From Paenibacillus sp. JJ-223 (lineage in GTDB: Bacteria; Bacillota; Bacilli; Paenibacillales; Paenibacillaceae): a stretch of DNA of 64,000 nucleotides. Made by a program: the position numbers and the translations under genes. The notes under the pieces were generated by a model that saw only the letters and a list, made by a program, of their open reading frames with translations, ran no database searches and was not told where the DNA came from. Position 1 is the first letter of the stretch, and each line of letters begins with the position of its first letter. Below, piece by piece: positions 10,101 to 18,576 of this stretch. Location: the NCBI RefSeq assembly GCF_927798175.1, contig NZ_CAKMMP010000003.1, forward strand, positions 248,001-312,000, written 5' to 3'.

Positions 10101-12804
10101 AACCGGCGAAGGAATTGGCCGGATTTCGGCAAGAACGCCGGGCACGGGCAAAGGAACCATTTATTACGACAACATTCGCCTCTATGTTGAACCCGTCGCC
10201 ACGCCCAAGGGACTCGTGGCCCAGCCCGGGAACGGCATGGTCCGGCTGGATTGGGAAGAAACGGAGGGGGCTTCGACGTACAATGTCAAACGCAGCGATC
10301 AACAAGGTTCCGAGCATGAACTTGTCGCTTCGAACGTGGCCGAAACCCATTATATCGACGAAACCGTCGTCAATGGCACGACCTATTCTTATGTGATCAC
10401 TGCAACAGGCCCGTTAGGCGAGAGCGGACCTTCCAACCAAGTCCAAGTGACGCCATCGGAAGATGCCGTAAGACCGGATGCCCCCGAAAACTTGCAAGCC
10501 TTGGCGAGAGATTCTCAAGCAGAGCTGACATGGCTGGGGGTGGACCAGGCGAGTTACTACACGGTTAAACGCGGTACCCGGGAAGAAGGCCCTTTTGTCA
10601 CCGTGGCTTCCCGCACGACGCGGCCTTTCTATCGGGATGGCGGATTGGAGAATGGCACGACATATTATTACGTCGTGTCTGCGACCGGCATCGGAGGAGA
10701 GGGAGCTGATGCCGTCCCGGTCGCCGTGACGCCGACGGCAGCGTTGTCCACGCCAACAGCAGCAGTAGAGTCGCTGCCGAATGCGGTCCGTCTTGTATGG
10801 GAACCGGTGGAAGGAGCGGCAGCGTATCTCATTAAGCGGGCAGATTCGGCGGAGGGGCCATATGAAATCATCGCTGAAGGCGAAACAGGAACCTCCTACA
10901 CAGACACCGGCCTTCGAAATGGCCAGCCATACTACTATAAAGTAGTTGCGGTGAGCGGTCATATACACAGCTTGGATTCAACAACGGCGGGAACCCGCCC
11001 CGCCGCGAATGACGGCACGCCTCAAATCCCGTCGGGGCTCATGGCCGAAGCGCAGGACGGCGGCGTTGTTCTCCGTTGGAACGAAGCAGAGGGGGCAGAC
11101 GGTTATGCCGTTAAACGCAGTCATTTGCCGGAAGGACCGTTCGTACCGATTGCCTCGGATTTGAACGGGACAACGTATACCGATTTAGAGCTGGACAATG
11201 GCAGCACGTACTACTATGTCGTCACGGCGCACAATGAGGCAGGGGAAAGCATGTCGTCCGTTCCGGTATCGGAAATTCCTGCGCCCGTACTGACCGTGGC
11301 TTCCGATGGCAGCGCGCAATTCGAACGGGTTCAGGATGCCATCGATGCGGTGCCGGATCAAAGTCCGACGCCGACCATCATCCGGATTCAGGATGGAACA
11401 TACCGCGAGAAGCTGAACGTGCCTTCCAGCAAGACGAATTTGCGGATGATTGGCGAGAGCCGTGAAGGAACCGTCCTGGTCTACGGCGATTCGGCCAGCA
11501 CGCTGGATGCGGCCGGCAACCCGCTGGGTACTTCGAACAGCTACAGCTTCCGGGTGCAAACGAACGATTTTACGGCCGAACATCTGACGATCCAGAATGA
11601 TGCCGGCGACAATGCCGGGCAGGCCGTGGCCCTCTTTGCCCGCGGCGACCGTCTCGTGTTCCGGGATGTCAGCCTGAAGGGATGGCAGGATACGCTCTAC
11701 GTCAACGACGGCAGACAATACTATGTGGATAGTTACATCGAAGGCGACGTCGATTTCATTTTCGGCAACGCAGCGGCAATGTTCGAGAACAGCATCATTC
11801 ACAGCCTGAGCAGCGGCTATGTGACGGCAGCTTCGACGGCTGAAGGAAAACCCGGTTATGTGTTCCTGGGCAGCCGAATCACGGCCGAGCCGGGCCTAAC
11901 CGGCAAAGTGGCTCTTGGAAGACCATGGCGGCCTAATGCCAACGTCGTCTACATCAACAACTACATGGATGATCATATCAGTCCGTCAGGTTGGAACAAT
12001 TGGGGCAATACAGATAACGAACGGACGGCCCGTTTCGCCGAATACGCCAGTTATGGTCCGGGTGCGGCGGCCAAAAGCCGTTACAACTGGTCCAGCCAGC
12101 TGACGGCAGAAGAAGCGGCCGAATATCTTCCTGTCCGGCATTTGGCCGGAGACGACGGCTGGAATCCTGCTTCTAAACTTTCATGGGTTGACGCCAACAG
12201 AGAGTTGTCAAAGGTATTCGTGGATGGCGAGCCTGTAGCGGATTTCGATCCGACTCGCAAGGAGTATTCGTTGGTGGTTGCGGACGCAGGTGAGCTGCCT
12301 GTCGTGACGGCGGAAGCCGCTTCTGCGAAGGCCAAAGTGCACATTGAGCAGGCCGATTCCATGCCTGGCCAAGCGACGATCCGGGTTACGGGGCAAGACG
12401 GCGGCGAGTCGGAATATGTCATTCATTTTACGGGTGGGGAAGAGCAGGATACAACACCGCCAACCCTGCGTCTGAAGGTGAACAAACCGGTCCTAAAGGC
12501 CAAGGGGAACAAGCTGGAAACAATCCGGGTCACTGCAAATGCCGAGGATGAAGGATCTGGCGTTGCTTCCATCGTCCTTGTATCGATTACAAGCAATCAG
12601 CCTAAGCAGGGGAAAGGGAAGGGAAACTCCTCGCCTGATATTGTAGGAGCCAAGTATGGCACGCCCGATTATGAATTCAAGCTTCGTGCCGAACGATCGG
12701 GGAAAGGCAAAGGAGAAGACCGCATTTACACGATCACTTACGAGGCGGCGGATCATGCAGGGAACAAAACGAGATCTTCCGTTACGGTAACGGTCAAAAA
12801 GTAA
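7111..12804 (+). CDS. Secreted bifunctional pectate lyase (PL1-type) - pectin methylesterase (CE8) with FN3 modules
   Basis: A 1897-residue secreted enzyme starting at TTG, set by GGAGGAGG nine bases upstream. Order of parts: signal peptide (about 1-24); PL1-type beta-helix pectate lyase (about 30-385), with FPGAEGGGKYVTGG and IIIDHCSFAWSVDE; a calcium-type DRDRDGMPDDWE linker (about 393); an Ig-like domain (445-535); a DUF1349-like jelly roll (540-725); one FN3; a lectin-like jelly roll (830-1030); four more FN3; CE8 pectinesterase (about 1395-1690) with GWQDTLY, the catalytic GDVDFIFGNAAA and LGRPWRP; then cadherin-like and Ig-like C-terminal segments with a basic GKGKG tract. It should demethylate pectin and cleave the resulting polygalacturonate. 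There is no S-layer or LPXTG anchor, so it is probably released. Domain limits are by eye. Confidence 0.9.
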   Translation: MKRIVSLVLVISMLFSLLPAMAAAEEANEAGSLPAFPGAEGGGKYVTGGRGGAVYEVTTLADSGPGSLREAVSQNDTTVVFRVGGTIHLESPLAITGSNLTLAGQTAPGEGITVSDYWTTFQADNIIVRHMRFRLGDKHPSEDDVFGGRYHKNIIIDHCSFAWSVDEVLSMYVNENTTVQWSVIAESMLMTTHQKGRHGYAGIWGGNNASFHHNIIAHNVSRNPRFAGSPGFNTESYNNVVYNWGFFSAYGGEEGNYNLMNNYYKYGPNTYRSARDQVFLDVSPNTRLYVGGNVVDGFPEVTADNWLGVGELANPESKLSSPVEMAHPSPVDDAETAYERVLAEAGAVLPRRDAIDARIVNDVKNRTGQHINSQKEVGGYLEFEEAVSTLADRDRDGMPDDWEISMGLNPDDPNDRNGIHESGYTYLEVYLNGIVGNGSANPAVTIDSPANHTITTEGASVEITASASDSDGTVSKVEFYQNDLKLGEDDTAPYTFTWENVQDGTHYLTVRAIDDTGTATQSNNVTVHVHKESDIAPWQSTDIGTPGIAGQTQIGSSVTDITVKSAGDIHGDADHFHYAYQTLEGNGEIVAKVERVTATDDGAEAGVMIRGGLEPSAPFAALMVSYAKGGQKAVGLTRENAGENVIYKETETFIGLPYWVKLVRLGDRVTSSVSKDGNDWSVTDSVYFSKDEPVYIGLAADASKPDDEVDKLNTSVFSNAAVHELPADFPLPPSHLSAEPGPKSVVLTWDEVENASSYSVFRSEISGGPYTKLQQGLGSNSYTDSNLTVGKTYYYVVKAENDKGISLDSSEASAVPEGDLETIYYIDEDFEEQETDTTPTGYVVSPDPQDADHKVVIAGVPSGTSGNSSAKALMLYDNAPGTTQFIRAFQPQQGNFVFETDIMSPGWPGTSYLLQLQNSSGSRTALSIEIRKPSAPVAEDQYTLVYKKDGADHKLMDVPAANQWYNLKITVNAASQKADIYIDNVRVADNVPFQADVTGEGIGRISARTPGTGKGTIYYDNIRLYVEPVATPKGLVAQPGNGMVRLDWEETEGASTYNVKRSDQQGSEHELVASNVAETHYIDETVVNGTTYSYVITATGPLGESGPSNQVQVTPSEDAVRPDAPENLQALARDSQAELTWLGVDQASYYTVKRGTREEGPFVTVASRTTRPFYRDGGLENGTTYYYVVSATGIGGEGADAVPVAVTPTAALSTPTAAVESLPNAVRLVWEPVEGAAAYLIKRADSAEGPYEIIAEGETGTSYTDTGLRNGQPYYYKVVAVSGHIHSLDSTTAGTRPAANDGTPQIPSGLMAEAQDGGVVLRWNEAEGADGYAVKRSHLPEGPFVPIASDLNGTTYTDLELDNGSTYYYVVTAHNEAGESMSSVPVSEIPAPVLTVASDGSAQFERVQDAIDAVPDQSPTPTIIRIQDGTYREKLNVPSSKTNLRMIGESREGTVLVYGDSASTLDAAGNPLGTSNSYSFRVQTNDFTAEHLTIQNDAGDNAGQAVALFARGDRLVFRDVSLKGWQDTLYVNDGRQYYVDSYIEGDVDFIFGNAAAMFENSIIHSLSSGYVTAASTAEGKPGYVFLGSRITAEPGLTGKVALGRPWRPNANVVYINNYMDDHISPSGWNNWGNTDNERTARFAEYASYGPGAAAKSRYNWSSQLTAEEAAEYLPVRHLAGDDGWNPASKLSWVDANRELSKVFVDGEPVADFDPTRKEYSLVVADAGELPVVTAEAASAKAKVHIEQADSMPGQATIRVTGQDGGESEYVIHFTGGEEQDTTPPTLRLKVNKPVLKAKGNKLETIRVTANAEDEGSGVASIVLVSITSNQPKQGKGKGNSSPDIVGAKYGTPDYEFKLRAERSGKGKGEDRIYTITYEAADHAGNKTRSSVTVTVKK

Positions 12805-12845
12805 GATTTACATGGCATAATAAATGGTTCACTCGCATTGAAATG

Positions 12846-12876
12846 AAAAGCCGCTAATCCCATTTAGCGGCTTTTT
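12846..12876 (+). terminator. Terminator of the pectinase gene
   Basis: AAAAGCCGCTAA at 12846-12857 pairs with TTAGCGGCTTTT at 12864-12875, ending in a T run. Confidence 0.85.
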
Positions 12877-12937
12877 GTCTATGTCTGCCAAACCATGCAA
12901 TTCAAAGTCTTGAAGAAGAGCGGCTTCGTGACAAAAG

Positions 12938-13603
12938 TCATCGGACTCGACCCTTTTGTTGAATCCTATAAACGCAGCTTCTTCCTCCCGCTAAAATATA
13001 CTCTACCCGCTCAACGGCAACGTCATTTCCGAGAACGTGATGAAACAATTGCAGTTCGTTCTTGCATAAACCGGTGCAGGCCGCCGCTGCTTCACAAATC
13101 GGGCAGTGCTTCTCGATAAACAATAGACTGCCATCGTCTTCTTGCTTGATCTCCGCCATATACCCTTCATTGGTTCGAACTTCCGCCAGTTTCTCCAGTC
13201 TCTCTTCGATGACAGAAGTGTCGCCGATGTACTCCAAATATTTTTCTTGCATTTTTTTATTCCGGACGGTCAGCAGTTTATCCATGCCTTCGCTTCCGAA
13301 AGCCTCTTTCATCGAATGGATCAGACTGAGCGATAAATCTGAATAGCCGCTTGGGAAAAAACGATCCGCTGCAGGCGTTAATCTCCATAGCTTGGTTGGC
13401 CGGCCCATCGGACGAGCCTCTTCTTCGTATGTAACCAATCCTTCTTCCTGCAAGGCATTCAAATGTTGGCGAATCGCCATTCCTGATAACGAAAAATGAG
13501 CAGAAAGGGCTACGACATCCATTCCCGCGTGTTCTTTTAATTGATTGATGATGGCCCTCCGAGTACTCGTGGAGGCATCTTTTTTCGTTTGGTTTCGACT
13601 CAT
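12938..13603 (-). CDS. SufR-like winged-helix regulator with cysteine cluster
   Basis: A 221-residue DNA-binding protein. The N-terminal winged helix has LSAHFSLSGMAIRQHLNALQ and the wing GRPTKLWRLT. The C-terminal half carries HCPICEAAAACTGLC (C-X2-C-X5-C-X3-C), which resembles the iron-sulfur ligands of SufR-type repressors. SufR proteins bind a [4Fe-4S] cluster and repress the suf assembly genes. Just downstream in the divergent direction lies a damaged A-type iron-sulfur carrier gene, which fits such a role. The cluster assignment is inferred from the cysteines only. Confidence 0.75.
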   Translation of the reverse strand: MSRNQTKKDASTSTRRAIINQLKEHAGMDVVALSAHFSLSGMAIRQHLNALQEEGLVTYEEEARPMGRPTKLWRLTPAADRFFPSGYSDLSLSLIHSMKEAFGSEGMDKLLTVRNKKMQEKYLEYIGDTSVIEERLEKLAEVRTNEGYMAEIKQEDDGSLLFIEKHCPICEAAAACTGLCKNELQLFHHVLGNDVAVERVEYILAGGRSCVYRIQQKGRVR

Positions 13604-13659
13604 GTAGACCTCCGCTATAAACCATGATATCTAAGGGAATGTGTACATTTTAAACAATA

Positions 13660-13827
13660 ATGTTGACAAAGTAAAGGGAACTCCAAACGGAGGATTTGGT
13701 TACAAGAACCTGTTTGAAGCAACCACATCAAATCATGTATGCACTGACCCCCAAAGGGTCTGCGCTTGCTGCATTCATTCCCGGTTTGACGGACTGGGTT
13801 GCGTATAAAGAAGAGGAGTCGCCTTGA
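13660..13827 (+). pseudogene. Remnant of an HxlR-family regulator
   Basis: Reading from 13660 gives MLTK, a TAA stop at 13672, then RELQTEDLVTRTCLKQ and YALTPKGSALAAFIPGLTDW to a stop at 13825. This is the order found in HxlR proteins (recognition-helix end, wing, then the LTPKG...L...W C-terminus). The N-terminal helix-turn-helix is missing and one in-frame stop is present, so only the 3' part of the gene remains. Confidence 0.6.
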
Positions 13828-13890
13828 CTGCCCTGGCTGCTTTTTATAACCATTACGATTTACAAAACGATTCTATGGAGGGATATGAAA

Positions 13891-14102
13891 ATGATTCAGG
13901 TCACCGAAACAGCATCACGAAAAATTGCCGACATCATCGCTAGCGCCAACCTGCCTAATGCGTCTTTAAGAGTCGGTATTGAAGAAGGCGGGATGATCGG
14001 GGGGGGGTCACCATGAATAATCCAAATGCAAAAGCGTCCTGCGGATGGGGGGCCAGTTTCAGAATGGCAAATGCTCGCGGCGAAGCGAAGAAGTGTGATT
14101 AA
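13891..14102 (+). pseudogene. Decayed IscA/HesB-type iron-sulfur carrier gene
   Basis: The first 41 codons read MIQVTETASRKIADIIAS and RVGIEEGG, the start of an A-type carrier. The frame stops at 14014-14016, while the overlapping +1 frame from 14013 reads NNPNAKASCGWGASFR and GEAKKCD, the C-terminus of the same family. About 50 central residues, including the first cysteine, are missing, and a run of G at 14000-14007 marks the frameshift. The usual CGCG motif has become CGWG. The gene has a good start context (GGAGGGATATGAAA) and was probably functional once. It lies next to the SufR-like regulator. Confidence 0.7.
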
Positions 14103-14314
14103 AAGCGGGAAGGATGCATGGATTCCGGTTGGTGAATCAAGAGTTTGCGGCTACAGATTTTTTGGTGGGTGATGGGATAATTATTCAATTGCATTGGGTC
14201 AAATGTTTCCTTCAATTGTTCTCCGATTCCGGCATAGTTCCCACTATAGGTGAACGAACATACAACCGAGCAGGTTTTAGAGTATATTGTGGTACGTCAA
14301 AGGAGGTGTTACTT

Positions 14315-14416
14315 GTGAGCTACGATAAAGGATGTCATTCAATGTTTACTTCCACTGCGACTATATTGGTACTTTATATCCTATTGGTTATTGTATTGAA
14401 AACGTTCTGTTTTTAG
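14315..14416 (+). CDS. YjcZ-family small sporulation-type membrane peptide
   Basis: A 33-residue peptide starting at GTG, preceded by AAAGGAGGTG at 14299-14308. It reads SYDKGCHS, then FTSTATILVLYILLVIVLKT, ending in FCF. The SYDKGC start, the FTST motif and a single membrane helix match YjcZ-family peptides, which are common in Bacillus and Paenibacillus and are linked to sporulation or germination. A longer in-frame reading from 14114 is not supported by a ribosome binding site. Confidence 0.75.
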   Translation: MSYDKGCHSMFTSTATILVLYILLVIVLKTFCF

Positions 14417-14766
14417 CAACATAGGCAGTTGTAAAATTATCTGAGGACAAATCTTATCTAGATTAAGGGTAAGGTTTGTTCTCAGCGTAAATTAAACGTT
14501 TACGTTCGTGATCATGTTCTTTAGAGCATGTATTTTTTATTTTCAAAAATGATTAAAGTACATATTAGTTTAGGCTCCCATTATTAAGTCGCACAATGAA
14601 GCAATGAAATGAAAAAAACATTGAGGCACTCATCCTAAAATGCCAGCAGCATGAGATCGATCCTTGCGGCTGGATAAGGAACTCACCAACTGCCTTCTTT
14701 CCATTCACATTTAGTTCATAAAAGTACGATATTCTTCCCCTATCAACGATATGGGAGGAACCACAA
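14417..14766. other. Intergenic region with one long inverted repeat
   Basis: CTGAGGACAAATCTTA (from 14440) can pair with TAAGGTTTGTTCTCAG (to 14485) with two non-Watson-Crick positions. It may end the YjcZ transcript, although no T run follows. The rest, up to the DrrA-like gene, shows no feature I can support. Confidence 0.45.
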
Positions 14767-15798
14767 TTGATCAAACCATTGGAAAGAGCAGCGCATCATG
14801 CCTCTGGAGATTGGGCTATTGAAGCGCAAGGGCTCGTGAAAACGTTTGGAGATAAGCGGGCGGTAGACGGAGTCAATCTGAACGTAAAGGCAGGTACGAT
14901 CTACGGCGTGCTGGGTCCCAACGGGGCAGGCAAAACAACGACGATCCGCATGCTGGGCACCTTGCTGCGTCCGGATATGGGATCAGCCCAAATCTTTGGA
15001 CATGATGTGGTAAAAGAGTCACATACCGTACGCCAGCTGATCGGACTGACCGGCCAATATGCCTCTGTTGACGAATCGCTGAGTGCGAACGAAAATTTGA
15101 TGATCTTTTCCCGCCTTCTCGGTCTTGGACGTGCTGAAGCAAAGCGCAAGACGGCAGACCTGCTGGAAGAGTTCGGGTTGACGGATGCGGCGAAACGCCC
15201 GATTAAAGGTTTCTCGGGAGGCATGCGCCGCCGTCTGGATCTGGCAGCAAGCTTGATCGCACAACCGCCGCTGATCTTTCTGGACGAACCGACGACAGGG
15301 CTCGATCCGCGGACCCGCGCACAGATGTGGAACACGATCCGGCAGCTGGTCCAATCAGGTTCGACGGTCCTGCTGACCACTCAATACCTCGATGAAGCGG
15401 ATCAACTGGCCGATCGCGTCGCCGTGATCGATCAAGGACACGTGGTTGCCGAGGGCACGGTGGACGATTTGAAAGCATCGGTGGGCACGGCATCTCTTCA
15501 GCTGCGCATTCAGGAGATGACGCAGCTCGAACAGGCACGTCAGATTGTCGAGCAGATCCTTCGGACCGAATCCAACGTCACGGCGGAAGCGGGGAAGATT
15601 ACTGCGCCCATGGCGGATGCCAATATCGCGGCAGATCTGTTGATTGCCTTTCGTGCCGCAGGCATTGATTTGGCAGAGATGAGCGTGCAGAAGCCTACGC
15701 TGGACGAAGTGTTTCTCGCCATTACTGGCCAGGATGCTCGCGGCAATGAGTCCCATCCATCTCCGGAAACCAATGCAGTGAAGGAGTTGCAAGCATGA
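14767..15798 (+). CDS. DrrA-type ABC exporter ATP-binding protein
   Basis: A 343-residue ATPase of the daunorubicin-resistance/DrrA subfamily. The Walker A motif is GPNGAGKTT, the signature is FSGGMRRRLDLA, Walker B is LIFLDEPTTGLDPRTR, and the switch region is TTQYLDEADQLADRVAVID. The C-terminal extension after residue 240 is typical of DrrA. The TTG start at 14767 follows GGGAGGA. It overlaps the next gene by four bases (ATGA), so both are translated together. Likely substrates are lipophilic drugs or natural products (family knowledge). Confidence 0.93.
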   Translation: MIKPLERAAHHASGDWAIEAQGLVKTFGDKRAVDGVNLNVKAGTIYGVLGPNGAGKTTTIRMLGTLLRPDMGSAQIFGHDVVKESHTVRQLIGLTGQYASVDESLSANENLMIFSRLLGLGRAEAKRKTADLLEEFGLTDAAKRPIKGFSGGMRRRLDLAASLIAQPPLIFLDEPTTGLDPRTRAQMWNTIRQLVQSGSTVLLTTQYLDEADQLADRVAVIDQGHVVAEGTVDDLKASVGTASLQLRIQEMTQLEQARQIVEQILRTESNVTAEAGKITAPMADANIAADLLIAFRAAGIDLAEMSVQKPTLDEVFLAITGQDARGNESHPSPETNAVKELQA

Positions 15799-16610
15799 AC
15801 AGTACACTATTGAAACAAAGCACAGGTCGGAAGTTGAGGAAACACACCAGTTTGGGGCAAACCGTCCGAAATTCGTTAACGATGGCTTACCGCGGAATAT
15901 TAAAGGTGAAACGAACTCCGGAGCAATTGTTCGATGTTACGCTGCAGCCGATCATTTTCACATTGATGTTTACGTATATTTTTGGCGGAGCGATTTCGGG
16001 AAATATTCAAGCGTATTTATTGGTCATCATTCCGGGGATCCTTGTGCAGACCGTGATTACGAGTTCGGTCGTTACCGGCGTGCAATTGCGAGAGGACATG
16101 GACAAAGGGGTATTCGACCGATTCAAATCACTGCCTATTGCGCGTATTGCACCGCTGGCGGGAGCTTTGCTGGCCGATACGATCCGATACACGATCGCGA
16201 CGGTGCTTACCTTTGCCATTGGATATATATTGGGTTATAGCCCGGCAGGTGGACTCGGCCATGTTGCTTTGGCTGGTTTGCTGGTTATCATTTGTTCTTG
16301 GGCCATCAGTTGGATTTTTGCTTTTCTTGGTGTTATCGCGCGCACGGCATCCAGCGTACAAGGGATTTCCATGCTCGTCCTGTTTCCGCTCACCTTTGCC
16401 TCGAACGCTTTCGTACCTGTAGAGACGATGCCGAATTGGCTGCAATGGGTGGTCAACGTCAATCCGATCTCCCACCTGGTCTCCGCCGTTCGCGAACTGG
16501 CGAACCAAGGAACGATGGGAACAGATCTTATGACCACCCTTGCTGGAGCGGCGGTTATTGTAGCCATTTTTGCACCTTTAACCGTACGGGCATATATGCG
16601 TAGAACATAA
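15795..16610 (+). CDS. DrrB-type ABC exporter permease
   Basis: A 271-residue ABC-2 type permease with six predicted helices and the family motif PLTFASNAFVPVETMPNWLQ before the last helix. It follows the ATPase with a 4-bp overlap and forms the membrane part of the same exporter. The two-component pair downstream may sense the exported compound, as is common for such modules (inference). Confidence 0.92.
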   Translation: MNSTLLKQSTGRKLRKHTSLGQTVRNSLTMAYRGILKVKRTPEQLFDVTLQPIIFTLMFTYIFGGAISGNIQAYLLVIIPGILVQTVITSSVVTGVQLREDMDKGVFDRFKSLPIARIAPLAGALLADTIRYTIATVLTFAIGYILGYSPAGGLGHVALAGLLVIICSWAISWIFAFLGVIARTASSVQGISMLVLFPLTFASNAFVPVETMPNWLQWVVNVNPISHLVSAVRELANQGTMGTDLMTTLAGAAVIVAIFAPLTVRAYMRRT

Positions 16611-16738
16611 TTGGGAAGGGAATATCATTTGAGCAGCGGTTTGATGTCAGGAATGAGAGGTGATGTCTTCTCGGCATGGCGTCTCTTTCTTGACAGGATT
16701 TGTGGCATAGGGCAAGGTTGGAAATGGAGGTGCTCACA

Positions 16739-17413
16739 TTGGCAAGCATACTGGTCGTAGCCGACGACCCGCATATCAGGGAACTCGTTAAGCATTTTTT
16801 GCAGCAAGAAGGTTTGCACGTCATCGAGGCCGTGGATGGCCTGGATGCGCTGCGTGTGCTCGATGATCACAAGGTTGATTTGGTCGTTCTCGACATCATG
16901 ATGCCGGGCATGGACGGATGGGAGTTATGCCGCCAGCTGCGGCAGCAGACGGACCTGCCTCTCCTGATGTTAACGGCCAAGGGGGAAACCTCGCAGATCG
17001 TCAAAGGATTTTCGCTGGGTACGGATGATTACCTGGTGAAGCCTTTTGATCCGCTGGTGCTCGTCGCGCGGGTGAAGGCGCTGCTGAAACGATATCATAT
17101 CATGACTTCACAAGTGATCGTTCTCGGCAGGCTGGTCATGCGGGGAGATACGTTTGAATGCAAAAATGGCGAACAGGATATGGTTCTCCCGCGTAAGGAA
17201 TTTGAATTACTGTTTACCCTGGCAAGTTATCCAGGCAAAACGTTTACACGCGATCAGTTAATCGAAAAAATTTGGGGGTATGATTACGAAGGGGACGAAC
17301 GAACGGTTGATGTGCATATCAAGCGGCTTCGTGAACGGTTTCCCGAGGAAGAGCATGCTTTCGTCATTCGTACGATGCGAGGGCTAGGGTATCGCTTGGA
17401 GATCAGGACATGA
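16739..17413 (+). CDS. OmpR-family response regulator
   Basis: A 224-residue regulator. The receiver domain contains the phosphorylatable aspartate in VVLDIMMPGMDG, the conserved TAKG and the lysine in YLVKPFD. The C-terminal winged helix has ERTVDVHIKRLRERF. The acidic pocket reads VVADD instead of the usual VVDDD. The TTG start at 16739 is set by GGAGGTG at 16726-16732; an ATG at 16724 is an alternative. It overlaps the kinase gene by four bases, and the DrrAB exporter lies just upstream. Confidence 0.9.
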   Translation: MASILVVADDPHIRELVKHFLQQEGLHVIEAVDGLDALRVLDDHKVDLVVLDIMMPGMDGWELCRQLRQQTDLPLLMLTAKGETSQIVKGFSLGTDDYLVKPFDPLVLVARVKALLKRYHIMTSQVIVLGRLVMRGDTFECKNGEQDMVLPRKEFELLFTLASYPGKTFTRDQLIEKIWGYDYEGDERTVDVHIKRLRERFPEEEHAFVIRTMRGLGYRLEIRT

Positions 17414-18510
17414 AGCGGGAACCCGGATTTCTTCATATGGCCAGAAACATCATTCTGGTATCCCTGGCGCTGTTTGCCTGTTGGACCGCGGCCTTCTATA
17501 TTACGAGAAGCGTATATTCCCTGATTCCGTGGGAACCGCATGAGCTCATCGCTTTTCTGATCAATGCCATGCTCGGGTTCATCCTCTTTGGTATAGGCAT
17601 TACTTGCATCGGTCCACTGGTTAAGGGTAGGGATAATGAGCATTTTAATGAATTGATTCAGGCACTGAAGAGTATTTCCCGAGGGGATTTTCGCGTGAAT
17701 CTGGATGCGGCGTTTGCCCGTCGAGGCGGGAGACAGGGACATACACATCCTTATGCCCAATTGGTGGAAAGCATCAATGACATGGCGGCGAATCTCAAAG
17801 CGATGGAGGATTTGCGTCAGGAGTTCATTTCGAACGTGTCCCATGAAATTGGATCGCCACTGACCTCTATCATCGGGTTTGCAAGAGCACTGAAGGACAA
17901 AAAGATGGACCAGGAGCAGCGTGACCAGTATTTGACGATCATTGAAACGGAGTGCGTCCGTCTGTCCAGACTCAGCGATAACTTAATGAAGCTTGCCGTC
18001 CTGGACGCCTCGGAACACGCATCACATCAAACCACGTACCGTTTGGACCGACAATTGGTTACGCTGATTCTGGCCTGCGAGCCCCAATGGGACGACAAAA
18101 AAATCGATATGAACGTGGAGCTGGAAGAGCTTGAAATCACCGCTGATGAGGATTTGATGATTCAGGTGTGGGTCAACCTTCTCCATAATGCAATCAAGTT
18201 TACGCCACCGGGCGGAAAAATCGATGTTTTACTTACGCAAAGCGAAGAAAACGTATCGGTCCGTATTACGGATAGCGGACCCGGTATCGCCCTTCAGGAC
18301 CAGCTTCGGATTTTTGAGCGTTTCTACAAAGCGGACGAATCCCGGACCCGCGCCTTGGGCGGCAGCGGGCTGGGCCTGTCGATCGTGCATAAAATCGTGG
18401 ACATGCATGACGGTACGGTCGCTGTTTCCAGTGTACCGGGTAAAGGCGCGACGTTCACCGTACACATGCCGCTGAATAAACGAATCGATACTGGCGAAGA
18501 TGAAGGCTAG
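17410..18510 (+). CDS. Sensor histidine kinase
   Basis: A 366-residue kinase with two membrane helices near the N-terminus (about 12-32 and 45-75), almost no extracellular loop, a HAMP-like segment and the H-box FISNVSHEIGSPLTSIIGF. The N box is NLLHNAIKFTPPGG, followed by DSGPGI and a GGSGLGLSIV loop. The short sensing part suggests an intramembrane sensor of the kind paired with ABC exporters. It is co-translated with the response regulator, and the pair probably controls the DrrAB genes. Confidence 0.9.
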   Translation: MKREPGFLHMARNIILVSLALFACWTAAFYITRSVYSLIPWEPHELIAFLINAMLGFILFGIGITCIGPLVKGRDNEHFNELIQALKSISRGDFRVNLDAAFARRGGRQGHTHPYAQLVESINDMAANLKAMEDLRQEFISNVSHEIGSPLTSIIGFARALKDKKMDQEQRDQYLTIIETECVRLSRLSDNLMKLAVLDASEHASHQTTYRLDRQLVTLILACEPQWDDKKIDMNVELEELEITADEDLMIQVWVNLLHNAIKFTPPGGKIDVLLTQSEENVSVRITDSGPGIALQDQLRIFERFYKADESRTRALGGSGLGLSIVHKIVDMHDGTVAVSSVPGKGATFTVHMPLNKRIDTGEDEG

Positions 18511-18576
18511 GGAGCTGCGTTTGATGGGTCGGAAAAAGCGCCTTTCGCAAAGGTCAGCCGCATGCCCGGTCCCTGC

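Noticed and set aside
14114..14314. Longer reading frame leading into the YjcZ peptide
   Set aside because: No ribosome binding site, no homology that I recognise, and the strong site at 14299 favours the short peptide.
14565..14774. Minus-strand frame reading ISYFYELNVNGKKAVGEFLI
   Set aside because: The composition is coding-like at first but degrades, there is no promoter or binding site, and it overlaps the DrrA start. I cannot name a family.
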